DNA of 64,000 bases, from positions 886,001 through 950,000 of the forward strand of contig NZ_OY781925.1 of NCBI RefSeq assembly GCF_963677305.1, in the 5' to 3' direction. This DNA comes from an uncultured Holophaga sp. (GTDB taxonomy: Bacteria > Acidobacteriota > Holophagae > Holophagales > Holophagaceae). Positions within the stretch are counted from its first letter, which is position 1. Each line of letters begins with the position of its first letter. The translations under genes were made by a program, and so were the position numbers. Shown in pieces: positions 9,207-19,499 of this stretch. The notes below the pieces were generated by a model. It made no database searches. It saw only the letters and a list, made by a program, of their open reading frames with translations, and had not been told where the DNA came from.

Positions 9207-10673
9207 ATGGGCCGTGACTTCCAGACCTTCCTGAAACAGCTCGAGTCGGCGGGTGAGCTCAAGCGCATCCCGGTGGAGGTGGACCCCTTCCTCGAGATGG
9301 CGGCCATCACGGACCGGATCTCCAAGGGGCCCGGGGGCGGGCCTGCGCTCCTCTTCGAGCGGCCTGCGGGAGGCGGCATGCCGGTGGCCATCAACGTCTT
9401 CGGCTCCGAGCGCCGCATGGCCATGGCCCTGGGGGTCGAGGGTGAGCCCCGGGGCCTGGATGCCATCGGGGACCGGATCGGGAAGCTCATGCAGGAGGCC
9501 ATGCCCAGGCCGGGCGGCGGCTTTTTCGAGAAGCTGGCCAAGCTCCCCCTGTTGGCCGAAGTCAGTCAGTGGATGCCCAAGACGGTCCGCAAAGGCCTCT
9601 GCCAGGAGGTGGTGCTGAAGGGCGACGAGGTGCGCCTCTCGGATCTGCCCGTGCTCACCACCTGGCCCGAGGATGGCGGGCCCTTCATCACCATGGGCAT
9701 GAGCCATGTCCGGCACAGGGACGGGCGGAGGAACATGGGCCTCTACCGCCTGCAGGTCTACGATGACCGCACCCTGGGCTTCCACACCCAGATGCACCAT
9801 GACGGCGCCCGGGCCCGCCATGGATACGCCCCGGGGGAGCGGATGCCCGTGGCCGTCGCCTTGGGCGGGGACCCGGCCCTGGCCTATGCCGCCACAGCTC
9901 CGCTGCCTCCCTTTCTCTCAGAGCTGATGTTCGCGGGCTTCCTGCGGGGCGAGGGCCTTGAAATGGTTAAGTGTGTCAGCAGCGATCTGGAGGTCCCTGC
10001 CGACAGCGAGCTGGTCATCGAGGGCTGGGTGGATCCGGGTGAACTCCGCCGGGAGGGGCCTTTCGGGGATCACACCGGCTATTACTCCCTGGCGGATGAC
10101 TATCCTGTGCTGCATGTCGAGGCCATCACCCACCGCCGGAACCCGGTCTACAGTGCCACCCTGGTGGGCCGTCCGCCCCAGGAGGATGCCTACCTGGGGC
10201 TGGCCACGGAACGCATCTTCCTGCCTCTTCTGCAGATGGTGCTCCCTGAAGTCCGGGACATGCACCTGCCTCCGGCGGGGGGCTTCCACAACCTGGCCAT
10301 CCTCGCGATCCGGAAGGAGTTCCCAGGGCATGCTCAGAAGATCATGAATGCCGTATGGGGCACCGGTCAGATGATGTTCACCAAGTGCGTGGTGGTCGTG
10401 GACGAGGACATTGACCCCCACGACATGAATGAGGTGCTCTTCCGGATCACCTCCAACGTGGACCCCCGCCGGGACATGCTCTTCACGGAGGGGCCCCTGG
10501 ATGTCCTGGACCACAGCTCGGACCGTTTCGGCTTCGGCAGCAAGGTCGGCATCGATGCCACCCGCAAGGACAAGCCCTGGGATGGCTTCCAACGCGAGTG
10601 GCCGCGGGACCTCAGGCACCCGGAGGAGCTGTTGGCCAAGGTCGCACGCCGCTGGAGTGAATACGGGCTTTGA
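9207..10673 (+). CDS. ubiD: UbiD-family prenyl-FMN decarboxylase
   Basis: Member of the UbiD (de)carboxylase family, which uses prenylated FMN on aromatic or unsaturated acids. The product is 488 aa, the usual length. It has the family order: an N-terminal segment, the central REGPFGDHTGYY motif (about residue 290) containing a catalytic acidic residue, and the C-terminal alpha region. A preceding GGAG supports ATG 9207. Possible roles are the decarboxylation step of menaquinone synthesis or decarboxylation of an aromatic acid. No UbiX (prenyl-FMN synthase) or other quinone gene is adjacent, so the substrate is not settled. It ends at a strong hairpin shared with the convergent binding-protein gene. 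Confidence 0.88.
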   Translation: MGRDFQTFLKQLESAGELKRIPVEVDPFLEMAAITDRISKGPGGGPALLFERPAGGGMPVAINVFGSERRMAMALGVEGEPRGLDAIGDRIGKLMQEAMPRPGGGFFEKLAKLPLLAEVSQWMPKTVRKGLCQEVVLKGDEVRLSDLPVLTTWPEDGGPFITMGMSHVRHRDGRRNMGLYRLQVYDDRTLGFHTQMHHDGARARHGYAPGERMPVAVALGGDPALAYAATAPLPPFLSELMFAGFLRGEGLEMVKCVSSDLEVPADSELVIEGWVDPGELRREGPFGDHTGYYSLADDYPVLHVEAITHRRNPVYSATLVGRPPQEDAYLGLATERIFLPLLQMVLPEVRDMHLPPAGGFHNLAILAIRKEFPGHAQKIMNAVWGTGQMMFTKCVVVVDEDIDPHDMNEVLFRITSNVDPRRDMLFTEGPLDVLDHSSDRFGFGSKVGIDATRKDKPWDGFQREWPRDLRHPEELLAKVARRWSEYGL

Positions 10674-10710
10674 CGGCCCGGGAACGCAAAGGTGAGGCCA
10701 ACCCAGCCAC

Positions 10711-10756
10711 CACCCCTTCCACCGCCAGGCAATCCCGTGTGGCGATGGAAGGGGTG
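10711..10756. terminator. Bidirectional terminator between ubiD and the PstS-like gene
   Basis: A 17-bp stem (CACCCCTTCCACCGCCA with TGGCGATGGAAGGGGTG, one mismatch) and a 12-base loop sit in the 100-base gap between two convergent genes. T-runs are poor on both sides. Confidence 0.65.
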
Positions 10757-10776
10757 CTATCGAACGCCAGTCTGAA

Positions 10777-11730
10777 TCAGTTGCCGAGCTGACGGGTCTG
10801 GAGGGCGGCCATGTCGGACACCATGGGCACAAAGCCCACGGCCGGGATGGTCGCCTGACCCTCTGGAGAGAGGACAAAGGACAGGAAGCCCTTGATGCCA
10901 GGGTCCAGGGGCTTGCCCGCGGGCTTGTTCAGGTAGATGTAGAGGAAGCGGCCCAGGGGGTAGGAGCCATCCGCGACCGTGCTGGTCGTGGGCTCGATGG
11001 GATCCTTGGTCCCCTGGGGAATCAGGGGGACAGCCTTGATGGTGCTGCAGATCTGGCTGAAGGAACCGTAGCCGATGACGGCCTGGTTGGACATGATGTT
11101 CTCCACCATGAAGGCCACGTCAGAACCCCGGTGGATGTCCGGGCGCTCCTGGGCACCCAGTTCGACGACGTTTCTGAAGAAGACCAGGGTCCCCGAGTCC
11201 GAGGGGTGCCCCCAGCGCTCGATGGGACGGGTGGCCCAGTCCTTGGCGCTCAGGCCCAGGTCACCCCAGGTGTCCACGGGCTTGGGCCAGCCCCGCTGGC
11301 GTGTGGAACTGTACATGGCGTCCAGCTGCTCCATGTGGAGCTCTTTGATGGGGTTGTTCCGATTGACCAGGACCACGACGGCATCCCTGGCCACGGCGAT
11401 TCGGATGGGCTTGTAGCCCCAGCGCTGCTGGAAGGCGCTGACTTCTTCAGGGGTCATCTCGCGGGTGGAGGGGGTCAGGGGCGTCCTGCCGTCCATGAAA
11501 GCCTGGAGGGCCGCAGCGTTGGGGTTGGCCAGATAGTCCATCCTGAAACCGGGATTCACCTTCTTGTAGGCTCGCACCCAGTTGGCGAAGAGGGGTTCCA
11601 GGAGCTCACCGACGATGGCCGAAGAGTAGTTGAGGGTCTGGGCAGGCTCCTGCGCCCGGAGGAGGGAGGCCGGCGCCGAAGCCAGCAGGAGGGTGAGGGC
11701 CGACAGGGCGGCAAAGGGTTTCCTGATCAT
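10777..11730 (-). CDS. PstS-like phosphate/anion periplasmic binding protein
   Basis: Secreted substrate-binding protein of the PstS/PBP-like type, 317 aa. ATG 11730 begins a clear signal peptide (MIRKPFAALSALTLLLASAP, cleaved near RAQ); the longer in-frame opening upstream is not protein-like. A GAAGGA ribosome site is about 7 bases upstream. The mature protein has typical features of this family: an early segment around Ser residues (LNYSSAIVGELL), STREMTPEE and SDSGTLVFFRNVV, which resemble the oxyanion-contacting loops. No pstC, pstA or pstB gene follows, so this is an orphan binding protein. It may act with a transporter elsewhere or as a phosphate sensor or scavenger. Phosphate as ligand is inferred from the fold only. 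Confidence 0.8.
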   Translation of the reverse strand: MIRKPFAALSALTLLLASAPASLLRAQEPAQTLNYSSAIVGELLEPLFANWVRAYKKVNPGFRMDYLANPNAAALQAFMDGRTPLTPSTREMTPEEVSAFQQRWGYKPIRIAVARDAVVVLVNRNNPIKELHMEQLDAMYSSTRQRGWPKPVDTWGDLGLSAKDWATRPIERWGHPSDSGTLVFFRNVVELGAQERPDIHRGSDVAFMVENIMSNQAVIGYGSFSQICSTIKAVPLIPQGTKDPIEPTTSTVADGSYPLGRFLYIYLNKPAGKPLDPGIKGFLSFVLSPEGQATIPAVGFVPMVSDMAALQTRQLGN

Positions 11731-11921
11731 GGGCGATCCTTCTGTTGGAAATGCCTGATGCCAGGTGAAACGCCTGTCAGGATGAGACTTGTGGCAGGAG
11801 TTGGTGGCGGGGCGATGAAAAAATGGGACAGTCCGTTTTAGTTTCCCAGCGCGGCCTGGTCCGTCCAATATTTATCGTAATTTTGATTGATCGCTTTTAC
11901 CTATCAATAATTTAGCTGTCT

Positions 11922-11939
11922 AGACATGTATATGTGTCT
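11922..11939. promoter_or_regulatory. Imperfect palindrome in the A+T-rich gap
   Basis: AGACATGTATATGTGTCT is an 18-base imperfect inverted repeat. It lies in an A+T-rich stretch (about 11865-11938) that probably holds the promoter of the PstS-like gene, just next to the rpoD terminator. It could be an operator. I see no convincing Pho box. Confidence 0.3.
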
Positions 11940-11980
11940 GCACAAAAAGCCCCCCGCGGATTTCGGGGGGCTTTTTGTGC
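11940..11980. terminator. Strong bidirectional terminator after rpoD
   Basis: GCACAAAAAGCCCCCCG pairs perfectly with CGGGGGGCTTTTTGTGC around a 7-base loop. It gives a G+C-rich stem flanked by A5/T5 runs in both directions, a textbook intrinsic terminator 28 bases beyond the rpoD stop. Confidence 0.92.
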
Positions 11981-12007
11981 AAAGGGCCGATTCTGGTCTC
12001 CTGCCGG

Positions 12008-13723
<1,716 letters not shown>

Positions 13724-13837
13724 CAAAACCTCAGGGAGCTGGGAATCCTCGGACCCCCAGACGCCGTCATGGGGTGGAAGGTGCTCGGTCGACCGATGGG
13801 CACACTAAGCCCATCATGTGTGGCACCCGGACCGCCC

Positions 13838-13865
13838 AGTATACACGTTCGGGATTGGAAGGCAA
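13838..13865 (-). promoter_or_regulatory. Candidate sigma-70 promoter for rpoD
   Basis: On the minus strand TTGCCT, 16 bases, TATACT. The -10 matches 5 of 6 and the -35 matches 4 of 6. It lies 115 bases before the rpoD start, in the 165-base dnaG-rpoD gap. Confidence 0.65.
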
Positions 13866-13888
13866 GACTCTGGATCATGCCCCCGGTT

Positions 13889-15613
13889 TCAGCGCAGGGT
13901 CCTGAGCTTACGCTGCAGGCCCTTCTCCCGGAGGATGAGCTCCGCCTGCCGCTTCTCCAGGTGGCGGGCCAGCTCGGGGTCCGCCAGTACGCCCGGATCC
14001 TGGAGCTGCCGGTTGTTGGCCTGGATCTCCCGCAGGACGAAACCCTGTTCAAGCTTGAGGAATACACGTTCCGGAACCTTCTCCGCTTCATCCTTAGTGG
14101 CCCAGGAGGCCTCAAGGTGCCTCACCTGTGCGAGAACTTCATCCGGGATGAGCGCATCGTCCCCATCGGCATCCAGGACCGCCTGCAGGAAGGGGGCTCC
14201 CTCCAGGCTCTCCCACCATGCATGGGGCAGCTCGGAGATCCGCCGGCGGAGCTCTGCATCTCGCCCCAGGATGAGCAGGGGGCGCAGGGCTTCATCCAGC
14301 TTGCCCATGGCTGGAGCCTCTGGTTCCGCAGGGGCATCGATGGGGTGGGTCCTGCTCTGGACGGCCCGGTCGAACTCCACCAGGGGGATCTGCAGCTGAT
14401 GGGAAAGGCTGGCGAAGAGTTCCCGGCGGTCGGGGCCGGAGGGCAGGAAGGCCAGGTACTCGGCCAGATCCTTGAGGGCTGACATCCGGTCCGGGATGCG
14501 CCGCAGATCCTTGCCTTCCAGGGCCCGATTGATGACGAAGCTGGTCCAGTCTGGCGCGGTGCCCAGGAGCTCCCGGAACCCCTCGGCTCCCAGCTTGATG
14601 CACCAGGTGTCCGGGTCCTCCCCCAGGGGCAGAAGGAGCAGACGCACATCGAAGCCCATGGGCAGGGCCAGCTTCAGGCCCTTCTCCATGGCCCGGAGCC
14701 CGGCGGCGTCTCCGTCGAAGCAGAGGACAAGCCGCTTGGTGAAGCGGGCGATGAGCTTGAGATGCTCTTCGGTGAGGGCGGTGCCCAGGGGGGCCACGGC
14801 CTGATGGATGCCCTCCTGGTGGAGGGTGAGGACATCGAAGTAGCCCTCCACTACCAGGGCCCCGTCCCGCATGTGCCCTTTGGCGCGGTGGAAGCCGAAG
14901 AGCACCGAGCCCTTGTTGAAGAGGGGGGTCTCGCGGGTGTTCAGGTACTTGGGCTTGGCATCGCCGAAGGCCCTGCCCCCGAAGGCGATGAGGCGCCCCC
15001 GGGCGTCGTGGATGGGGATGGTGAGCCGGTCCCTGAGAAAGTCGAGGCTGCTGCCCCGCTCGCTGCGGCCGGCCAGACCTGCCTGCTCGATGAGCTCGGT
15101 GGAGAAGCCCTGCTGGCGCAAGTGTCCCACCAGGGCCTCCCATGCGTCCGGGGCGAGGCCCAGCCCCGACTCAACGGCGAAGGGCGGGCGGATCCCGCGT
15201 CCCGCCAAGTAGCTCTCGGCCTTGGGGCTCTCCTTCAGGCGACGGGCGTAGAACTCCTGGGCCGAGTCCAGGACCGAGCGGAGCCGGGTTTCCAGGTCCA
15301 CTTCGGCATGGGAGCGCTCCCGCTTCCTGGGCAGCTCGATGCCGGCGGCCCGCGCCAACTGCTCCAGGGCCTCCGGAAAGCTGAGCCCCTCCCGCTCCAT
15401 GAGCCAGGTGAGGGCATCGCCATGCTTGCCGCAGCCGAAGCAGTGGTAGAAGCCCCGGTCCGGCACCACCTGGAAGCTGGGGGTCCGCTCGGCGTGGAAG
15501 GGACAGCGACCCACCCAGGCTGAGCCCTGGCGGCGGAGCTGGACCGCCTGCCCCACCAGGGCCAGGAGGTCCGTGGCGTCCTTGATCCTGAGCACCAGCT
15601 CCCGGTCAGACAT
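13889..15613 (-). CDS. dnaG: DNA primase
   Basis: Makes RNA primers at the replication fork with the DnaB helicase. The product is 574 aa, a normal length. The N-terminal CHC2 zinc finger is visible (CPFH at about 40, then CFGC at about 62). The catalytic core with the TOPRIM domain follows (VEGYFDVLTLHQ at about 250 and LCFDGDAAGLRA at about 305), then a C-terminal helicase-interacting region. ATG 15613 overlaps the stop of the upstream unknown gene by 8 bases, suggesting coupled translation. A much longer open frame extends upstream but reads through the neighbour in another frame and is not real coding sequence. Confidence 0.97.
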   Translation of the reverse strand: MSDRELVLRIKDATDLLALVGQAVQLRRQGSAWVGRCPFHAERTPSFQVVPDRGFYHCFGCGKHGDALTWLMEREGLSFPEALEQLARAAGIELPRKRERSHAEVDLETRLRSVLDSAQEFYARRLKESPKAESYLAGRGIRPPFAVESGLGLAPDAWEALVGHLRQQGFSTELIEQAGLAGRSERGSSLDFLRDRLTIPIHDARGRLIAFGGRAFGDAKPKYLNTRETPLFNKGSVLFGFHRAKGHMRDGALVVEGYFDVLTLHQEGIHQAVAPLGTALTEEHLKLIARFTKRLVLCFDGDAAGLRAMEKGLKLALPMGFDVRLLLLPLGEDPDTWCIKLGAEGFRELLGTAPDWTSFVINRALEGKDLRRIPDRMSALKDLAEYLAFLPSGPDRRELFASLSHQLQIPLVEFDRAVQSRTHPIDAPAEPEAPAMGKLDEALRPLLILGRDAELRRRISELPHAWWESLEGAPFLQAVLDADGDDALIPDEVLAQVRHLEASWATKDEAEKVPERVFLKLEQGFVLREIQANNRQLQDPGVLADPELARHLEKRQAELILREKGLQRKLRTLR

Positions 15614-16802
15614 CGGGGTCCCAGTCCTCGAAGAGGCTCTGCGGCAGGGCCTGGGTGACATCCAGCAGGGGCGTGAAGGCGCTGCAGGGCGTCCAGGGGT
15701 GGTCGGCCAGGAAGGGACCCGGTGGGGGGGCCCCCGGGGGGAGCCAGTGGATGGCGGGGAGGTACTGCTGCCCGCGCAGGAAGGTCTCCACGGCTGCCTC
15801 TTGGGGCAGGGAGGGGACCCTGAGGAGGACGCTGGGGGGGTGGACCAGGGTGCCCGCGAGGGCGGGGGGGAAGAGGGTCCGCGCCTCCAGGGGGGAGGGT
15901 TCCCGGGGGTCGGCCCCCAGGCCGGGGGTGAAGGCGGGGCTGGAGGGAGGCAGGGGCAGGGCGCTGCGCCAGGGGTGCCCCTCGCGCATGGACTGGTGCC
16001 CCAGGATGCTGGAGGGGAAGGGGTCTGAGCAGACGCCGGGCAGAACCGGTGTCCGGAGCCCTTCGGCAAGGTCCCTGGCCAGGCTGGAAAGGCGCCTGGC
16101 GGCCTCCTCCCAGGAACCTCCGGAGGCGAGGTACTCCCGTCCTCCAGTCACCGCCAGGCGCCAGGAGGTGCGGCGGCGGTGGAAGGGGAAGGCCTCGGGC
16201 CAGGCCCCGGCTGCCAGGCGCTGGCTCAGGGCCAGCTCAAGGCCACCCTGGGTCTCCGTGACCAGGGGGAGGATCTCGGCGCTTTCAAGGTGAGCCAGGG
16301 CGGCCAGGGGCACGATGATCTCGCCCCAGAGGCACTCCAGGGTCCGCTGGGGCAGGGTGGCCTGGGTGCCGATCTCGGGCAGGCGCCAAGTCTCTCCCAG
16401 GGGGTCCGGGCACCAGCCCACCCAACCTTGGCGCCAAGCCCTTCCTGAGGCTCCGGAGGGAGGGCTTGGCGCATGGAGCCAAGCCTGGAGGCGGGCGTCG
16501 GGGATGCCCGAGGGGAGTTCGTCCCGGAAGTGGAGGGTGAGGCCTGGCAGGGAGGCCAGGGCCCCCCAGAAGGCCGATCGGGTGTCCGGGGGCAGGGCCT
16601 CCAGCCACTCAGGAGGCGCATCCCAGAGCAGGGCGAGGCCTCCCGGGAAGACCTGGGCCAGCTCCCCAGCGGCTCGGAGGGCCATCCAGGGCGCTTCGGC
16701 CAGGGGGGCGCGGGTGTCCAGGAGCCGGGCCGCCACCCAGCCCCGCCAGGGGGTGTCCCATCCGGCCCGGATCAGGAAGCCCCGACCTTCTCCCCGTCTC
16801 AT
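15606..16802 (-). CDS. Uncharacterised 398-aa protein between thiD and dnaG
   Basis: I do not recognise this protein. ATG 16802 has GGAGGT 4 bases upstream and overlaps the thiD stop (ATGA); the stop overlaps the dnaG start by 8 bases. This tight packing, plus a sustained open frame, makes it a real gene. The sequence is rich in Trp, Pro, Leu and Ala, with no signal peptide, membrane segment, P-loop or Cys cluster. The most conserved-looking parts are PFHRRRTSWRLAVTGGREYL (around residue 195) and the Pro-rich C-terminus from about residue 275. Position suggests co-expression with primase, but any role in replication is speculation. Confidence 0.7.
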   Translation of the reverse strand: MRRGEGRGFLIRAGWDTPWRGWVAARLLDTRAPLAEAPWMALRAAGELAQVFPGGLALLWDAPPEWLEALPPDTRSAFWGALASLPGLTLHFRDELPSGIPDARLQAWLHAPSPPSGASGRAWRQGWVGWCPDPLGETWRLPEIGTQATLPQRTLECLWGEIIVPLAALAHLESAEILPLVTETQGGLELALSQRLAAGAWPEAFPFHRRRTSWRLAVTGGREYLASGGSWEEAARRLSSLARDLAEGLRTPVLPGVCSDPFPSSILGHQSMREGHPWRSALPLPPSSPAFTPGLGADPREPSPLEARTLFPPALAGTLVHPPSVLLRVPSLPQEAAVETFLRGQQYLPAIHWLPPGAPPPGPFLADHPWTPCSAFTPLLDVTQALPQSLFEDWDPDV

Positions 16803-17623
16803 GGGACCTCCGGCAGGAAGGCCGGACGGCCGAAGCCGCCGGGAGCCCCGGCTCGGGGCCAGAGGGCGTGGAGCCAGGCTCCGGCCTGCTCGGCTGCCTC
16901 GCGGGGGGCGGCCCCGTGCAGCCGAAGGGCCAGCCAGGCTGCGGCCAGGGTGCAGCCGGTGCCCCTGCGCTCCCCCGGCAGGCGGGGCCTCGGAGTGGAC
17001 GGAAAGACGCCCTCCCGGGAGATCCAGAGGTCCTGCACCTGGTCGCCCTCGGCGTGGCCGCCCTTGAGCCAGACTGCTTCGGCCCCGAGCTCCAGCCAGG
17101 GAGTGGCGAGGCGGGCGGGGTCTCCGGAGTCCCGACCCAGGAGGAGGCAGGCCTCCTGTCGGTTGGGGGCGACGGTCCAGCCTCCCGCGGGGAGGAGGAC
17201 CCGTGCCATGGCCAGCAGGCTCCTTCGGCTGTGGAGACCGGTCCCTGAGGTCGGGGCGGCGATGGGATCCCAAATCATGGCCCGGGCGCCCGTAGAGGGC
17301 AGGGCGGTCAGGCAGGCCGCGAGTGCCGGGCGGCTGAGGGCAGACAGGCCCAGCTTGAGACCCCAGGTGCCGGTGAGATGGGGGCGCAGGGCCAGGATGC
17401 ACTCGGCCGGGGCCAGCCTGGGGGCGGCAATCCGGTGGCAGGCCTGGCCGGTCTGCAGTGTTTCCGCCGTGCAGACCGGCATGGGGTAGGCACCCAGGGT
17501 GGAAAGGACCTGGATGTCCCGGGACAGGCCTGCGCCTCCAGACGGATCCAGCCCTCCGAGGCAGAGGGCGACCGGGATGGGGCTGGAGGTGCCGAGCTTC
17601 TGGTCCATGGAATCTACGAGCAT
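16799..17623 (-). CDS. thiD: Hydroxymethylpyrimidine (phosphate) kinase, ThiD-like
   Basis: Ribokinase-fold kinase that phosphorylates HMP and HMP-phosphate in thiamine synthesis or salvage. The product is 274 aa. The family signature is clear: GGLDPSGGAGLSRDI near residue 24, ETLQTG near 55, and the anion-hole motif RGTGCTLAAA near 223 with its catalytic-type Cys. The start is uncertain between ATG 17623 and ATG 17608; neither has a strong ribosome site. It sits between fliN and an unknown gene, about 36 kb from thiM-thiE, so thiamine genes are scattered here. A pyridoxal-kinase-like activity is an alternative for such ThiD relatives. Confidence 0.85.
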   Translation of the reverse strand: MLVDSMDQKLGTSSPIPVALCLGGLDPSGGAGLSRDIQVLSTLGAYPMPVCTAETLQTGQACHRIAAPRLAPAECILALRPHLTGTWGLKLGLSALSRPALAACLTALPSTGARAMIWDPIAAPTSGTGLHSRRSLLAMARVLLPAGGWTVAPNRQEACLLLGRDSGDPARLATPWLELGAEAVWLKGGHAEGDQVQDLWISREGVFPSTPRPRLPGERRGTGCTLAAAWLALRLHGAAPREAAEQAGAWLHALWPRAGAPGGFGRPAFLPEVP

Positions 17624-17640
17624 GACACAGGACGTCCGGC

Positions 17641-17907
17641 TCAGATCCTCCGGCTCGGGTCGATGATCTCGACGATGCGGAGCCCAAGGCTGTCCTCCAG
17701 GACCGTCACCTCGCCCCGCATGATCACTCTCCCCTTGCAGAGCACTTCCATGGGCTCGCCGGCGCTCTTCTTAAGTTCGACCAGGGAGCCAGGCTCCAGG
17801 TCCAGGAGGTCCCGAATGGTCATCCGTGTCTGTCCCAAGAGGATTTCGAGACGGAAGGGGGTGTCGATGACCGGCATGACATCCGCAATCACATGCTCAA
17901 AGGACAT
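17641..17907 (-). CDS. fliN: Flagellar motor switch protein FliN
   Basis: C-ring component of the flagellar motor switch. The 88-aa product is essentially one SpoA (FliM/FliN C-terminal) domain: LEILLGQTRMTIRDLLDLEP, then GEPMEVLCKGRVIMRGEV and LRIVEIIDPSRRI. I prefer ATG 17907, with AGGA 9 bases upstream. TTG 17949, with GGAG 7 bases before it, would add 14 residues. It follows fliL by about 110 bases. No fliM or export-gate genes are next to it, so the rest of the flagellar set must be elsewhere. Confidence 0.9.
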   Translation of the reverse strand: MSFEHVIADVMPVIDTPFRLEILLGQTRMTIRDLLDLEPGSLVELKKSAGEPMEVLCKGRVIMRGEVTVLEDSLGLRIVEIIDPSRRI

Positions 17908-18020
17908 GGCCCGGTCCTGCTCCTGCTTTTCGGCATGTCGGATGGCCAAGGGGTGCTCCAGGAAGACACCGGGTCCGGGATTCGGACACCTGGACCCGGT
18001 AATGCAAACTCAGTGCCCGA

Positions 18021-18605
18021 TCAGCGGGCGATGGCCCAGTCCACCACGAGCACATCCTTGACGGGGTGCTTGGGGCGCTTGTGTTTCTTGTCCTCCTTCT
18101 CGCCGGGCTTGAGGGGCTTGGGGGCGAACTTCTCGTTGAGCTGCTCCTTGAGCTCATTGCGGAGGGCCTCTCGGCTCTCGGGGTCCGTGGCCTCCTCCAG
18201 GGTCATTTGGGAGAGGGCCGTGAGGACCATGGACTCCACCATGCTCCGCTCAAGGGTCGGCTTGTCGCTGGCCGCCTGTTTGCCGATCTCCGGATCCCTG
18301 AAGACGATGGCGAGCTCGCACTTGAGATAGGCGCTCTTGTTGGGTCCCTGGAGGTTGACGATCTTCTTGATCTGCAGCACGGCTGGCCCTGAGGCCCCTT
18401 CCCCCTCGCCTCCTCCGGAGGCGGGCTCATCCTCATCCTCTTCGGCCCCCCCCTGGGCCTCCTGGTCGGGGTTCTCCTTGGCCTTGGCCGCCTCGGCGGC
18501 GGCCGCGGCGGCCGCCTTCTTCTTCTTCATGTAGAAGAAGCCCCCGCCACCTCCCACGACAACCACGGCTGCTGCCACGATGATGATGAGTTTTTTCGAG
18601 AGCAT
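18021..18605 (-). CDS. fliL: Flagellar basal-body-associated protein FliL
   Basis: Inner-membrane protein that surrounds the stator and supports torque generation. The product is 194 aa. It has a single N-terminal membrane helix (about residues 6-25), then KKKK and an Ala-rich, strongly acidic linker to about residue 75, then the periplasmic FliL domain (LQIKKIVNLQG to the C-terminus). The linker is low-complexity and longer than in typical FliL. ATG 18605 has GGAAGGAAAG upstream. First gene of the apparent fliL-fliN-thiD-unknown-dnaG run. Confidence 0.9.
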   Translation of the reverse strand: MLSKKLIIIVAAAVVVVGGGGGFFYMKKKKAAAAAAAEAAKAKENPDQEAQGGAEEDEDEPASGGGEGEGASGPAVLQIKKIVNLQGPNKSAYLKCELAIVFRDPEIGKQAASDKPTLERSMVESMVLTALSQMTLEEATDPESREALRNELKEQLNEKFAPKPLKPGEKEDKKHKRPKHPVKDVLVVDWAIAR

Positions 18606-18783
18606 CGCTTTCCTTCCATCAGCTTGGCCCGGTCAGCCAAGGCACATTATCGGCCAGTCCGGGGGGAGGCATGAGTGGGATCCCTCCCGGGCCCCTTGGG
18701 AACTGGCTGGAACAGTGTCCCATTTGGGGAGTCTATCGTCCCCCGGCTGTGGTGGTGGTGAAGAAGCCTTCCCTGGAAGAGAA

Positions 18784-18805
18784 ACAGCCCGCCGAAGCGG
18801 GCTGT
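18784..18805 (-). terminator. Terminator after the HU gene
   Basis: ACAGCCCGC-CGAA-GCGGGCTGT is a perfect 9-bp stem. On the minus strand it is followed by TTTCTCTTCC, 20 bases beyond the HU stop. Confidence 0.8.
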
Positions 18806-18824
18806 CGAGGAGAAGAAGGGGGAA

Positions 18825-19121
18825 CTACTTCTTCTTGCCCTTCTTGGCGCCGTTGACATCGTCGGCCAGCTTCTTGCCGGGCTTGAACTTGGCGACCTTC
18901 TTGGCGGCGATCTTGATCTTCGCGCCGTCACGGGGGTTGCGGCCGGTGCGGGCACCGCGGGCGGCCACGGAGAAGGTGCCGAAGCCGACGAGGGTCACCT
19001 TGTCCCCGGCGCGGAGGGCGGCGGAGATGCTGGAGACGAAGGTGTCCAGGGCCACAGCGGCCTTGGACTTGTTGATCTCGGCCTTCTCGGCGATGGCAGC
19101 GATCAGTTCAGCCTTGTTCAT
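18825..19121 (-). CDS. hup: Nucleoid protein HU
   Basis: Small histone-like DNA-bending protein of 98 aa. The HU signature is complete: MNKAELIAAIAEKAEINKSK at the start, the flexible arm with GRNPRDGAKIKI near residue 60, and a Lys-rich tail (KPGKKLADDV then GAKKGKKK). ATG 19121 has GGAGG 6 bases upstream. The extra C-terminal Lys tail is a few residues longer than in E. coli HU. It is monocistronic with its own terminator. Confidence 0.97.
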   Translation of the reverse strand: MNKAELIAAIAEKAEINKSKAAVALDTFVSSISAALRAGDKVTLVGFGTFSVAARGARTGRNPRDGAKIKIAAKKVAKFKPGKKLADDVNGAKKGKKK

Positions 19122-19499
19122 GAAAACCTCCAGAAATGGGGGGGTGCCCCAGTTAGAAAATACAGTCAGTTCCGGCCCTTGCCGGGCTTGTCATTACGGG
19201 CTCTCAAGGGGGATCAGCGCCTGAAACCTCGATGGATTCTAGGTGTTCACTAAACTAGGAGCAGGTTAGGCCTGAGTTCTTTTTGCGTCAAGGAGTTTTC
19301 GGAAAAAAAGAGCGTTGAATCCCGTCATTGCGTCATCGAGGGCGAGGGATTGTCGCGGGATGCAAGTCTTTTCTCGGTTGTAATGTGTGCAAACAATGTG
19401 GATGCAGGTGTGGTGCTGCTTGGCGGATGCCGCATGGGCCCAGAGCCCCTCTCGATGGCGATCCCGCGCCCGAAAGGTGCTTCCTGGCAGAATGGGGGG
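19122..19499. other. 378-base gap between hup and truA
   Basis: Divergent gap with no gene I can support. It must hold the hup promoter (minus) and the truA promoter (plus), but I see no convincing -35/-10 pair for either. It contains a small hairpin CCGGC-CCTT-GCCGG (19172-19185) in the hup leader and an A-run at 19304-19310. TTGCGTCA occurs twice (19283-19290 and 19328-19335). Confidence 0.5.

Noticed and set aside
11731..11939. Pho box upstream of the PstS-like gene
   Set aside because: Scattered CTGTC-like words occur, but not as a pair with the needed spacing.
19283..19335. Direct repeat TTGCGTCA (19283-19290 and 19328-19335)
   Set aside because: Only two 8-base copies 45 bases apart with no further support; could be chance.
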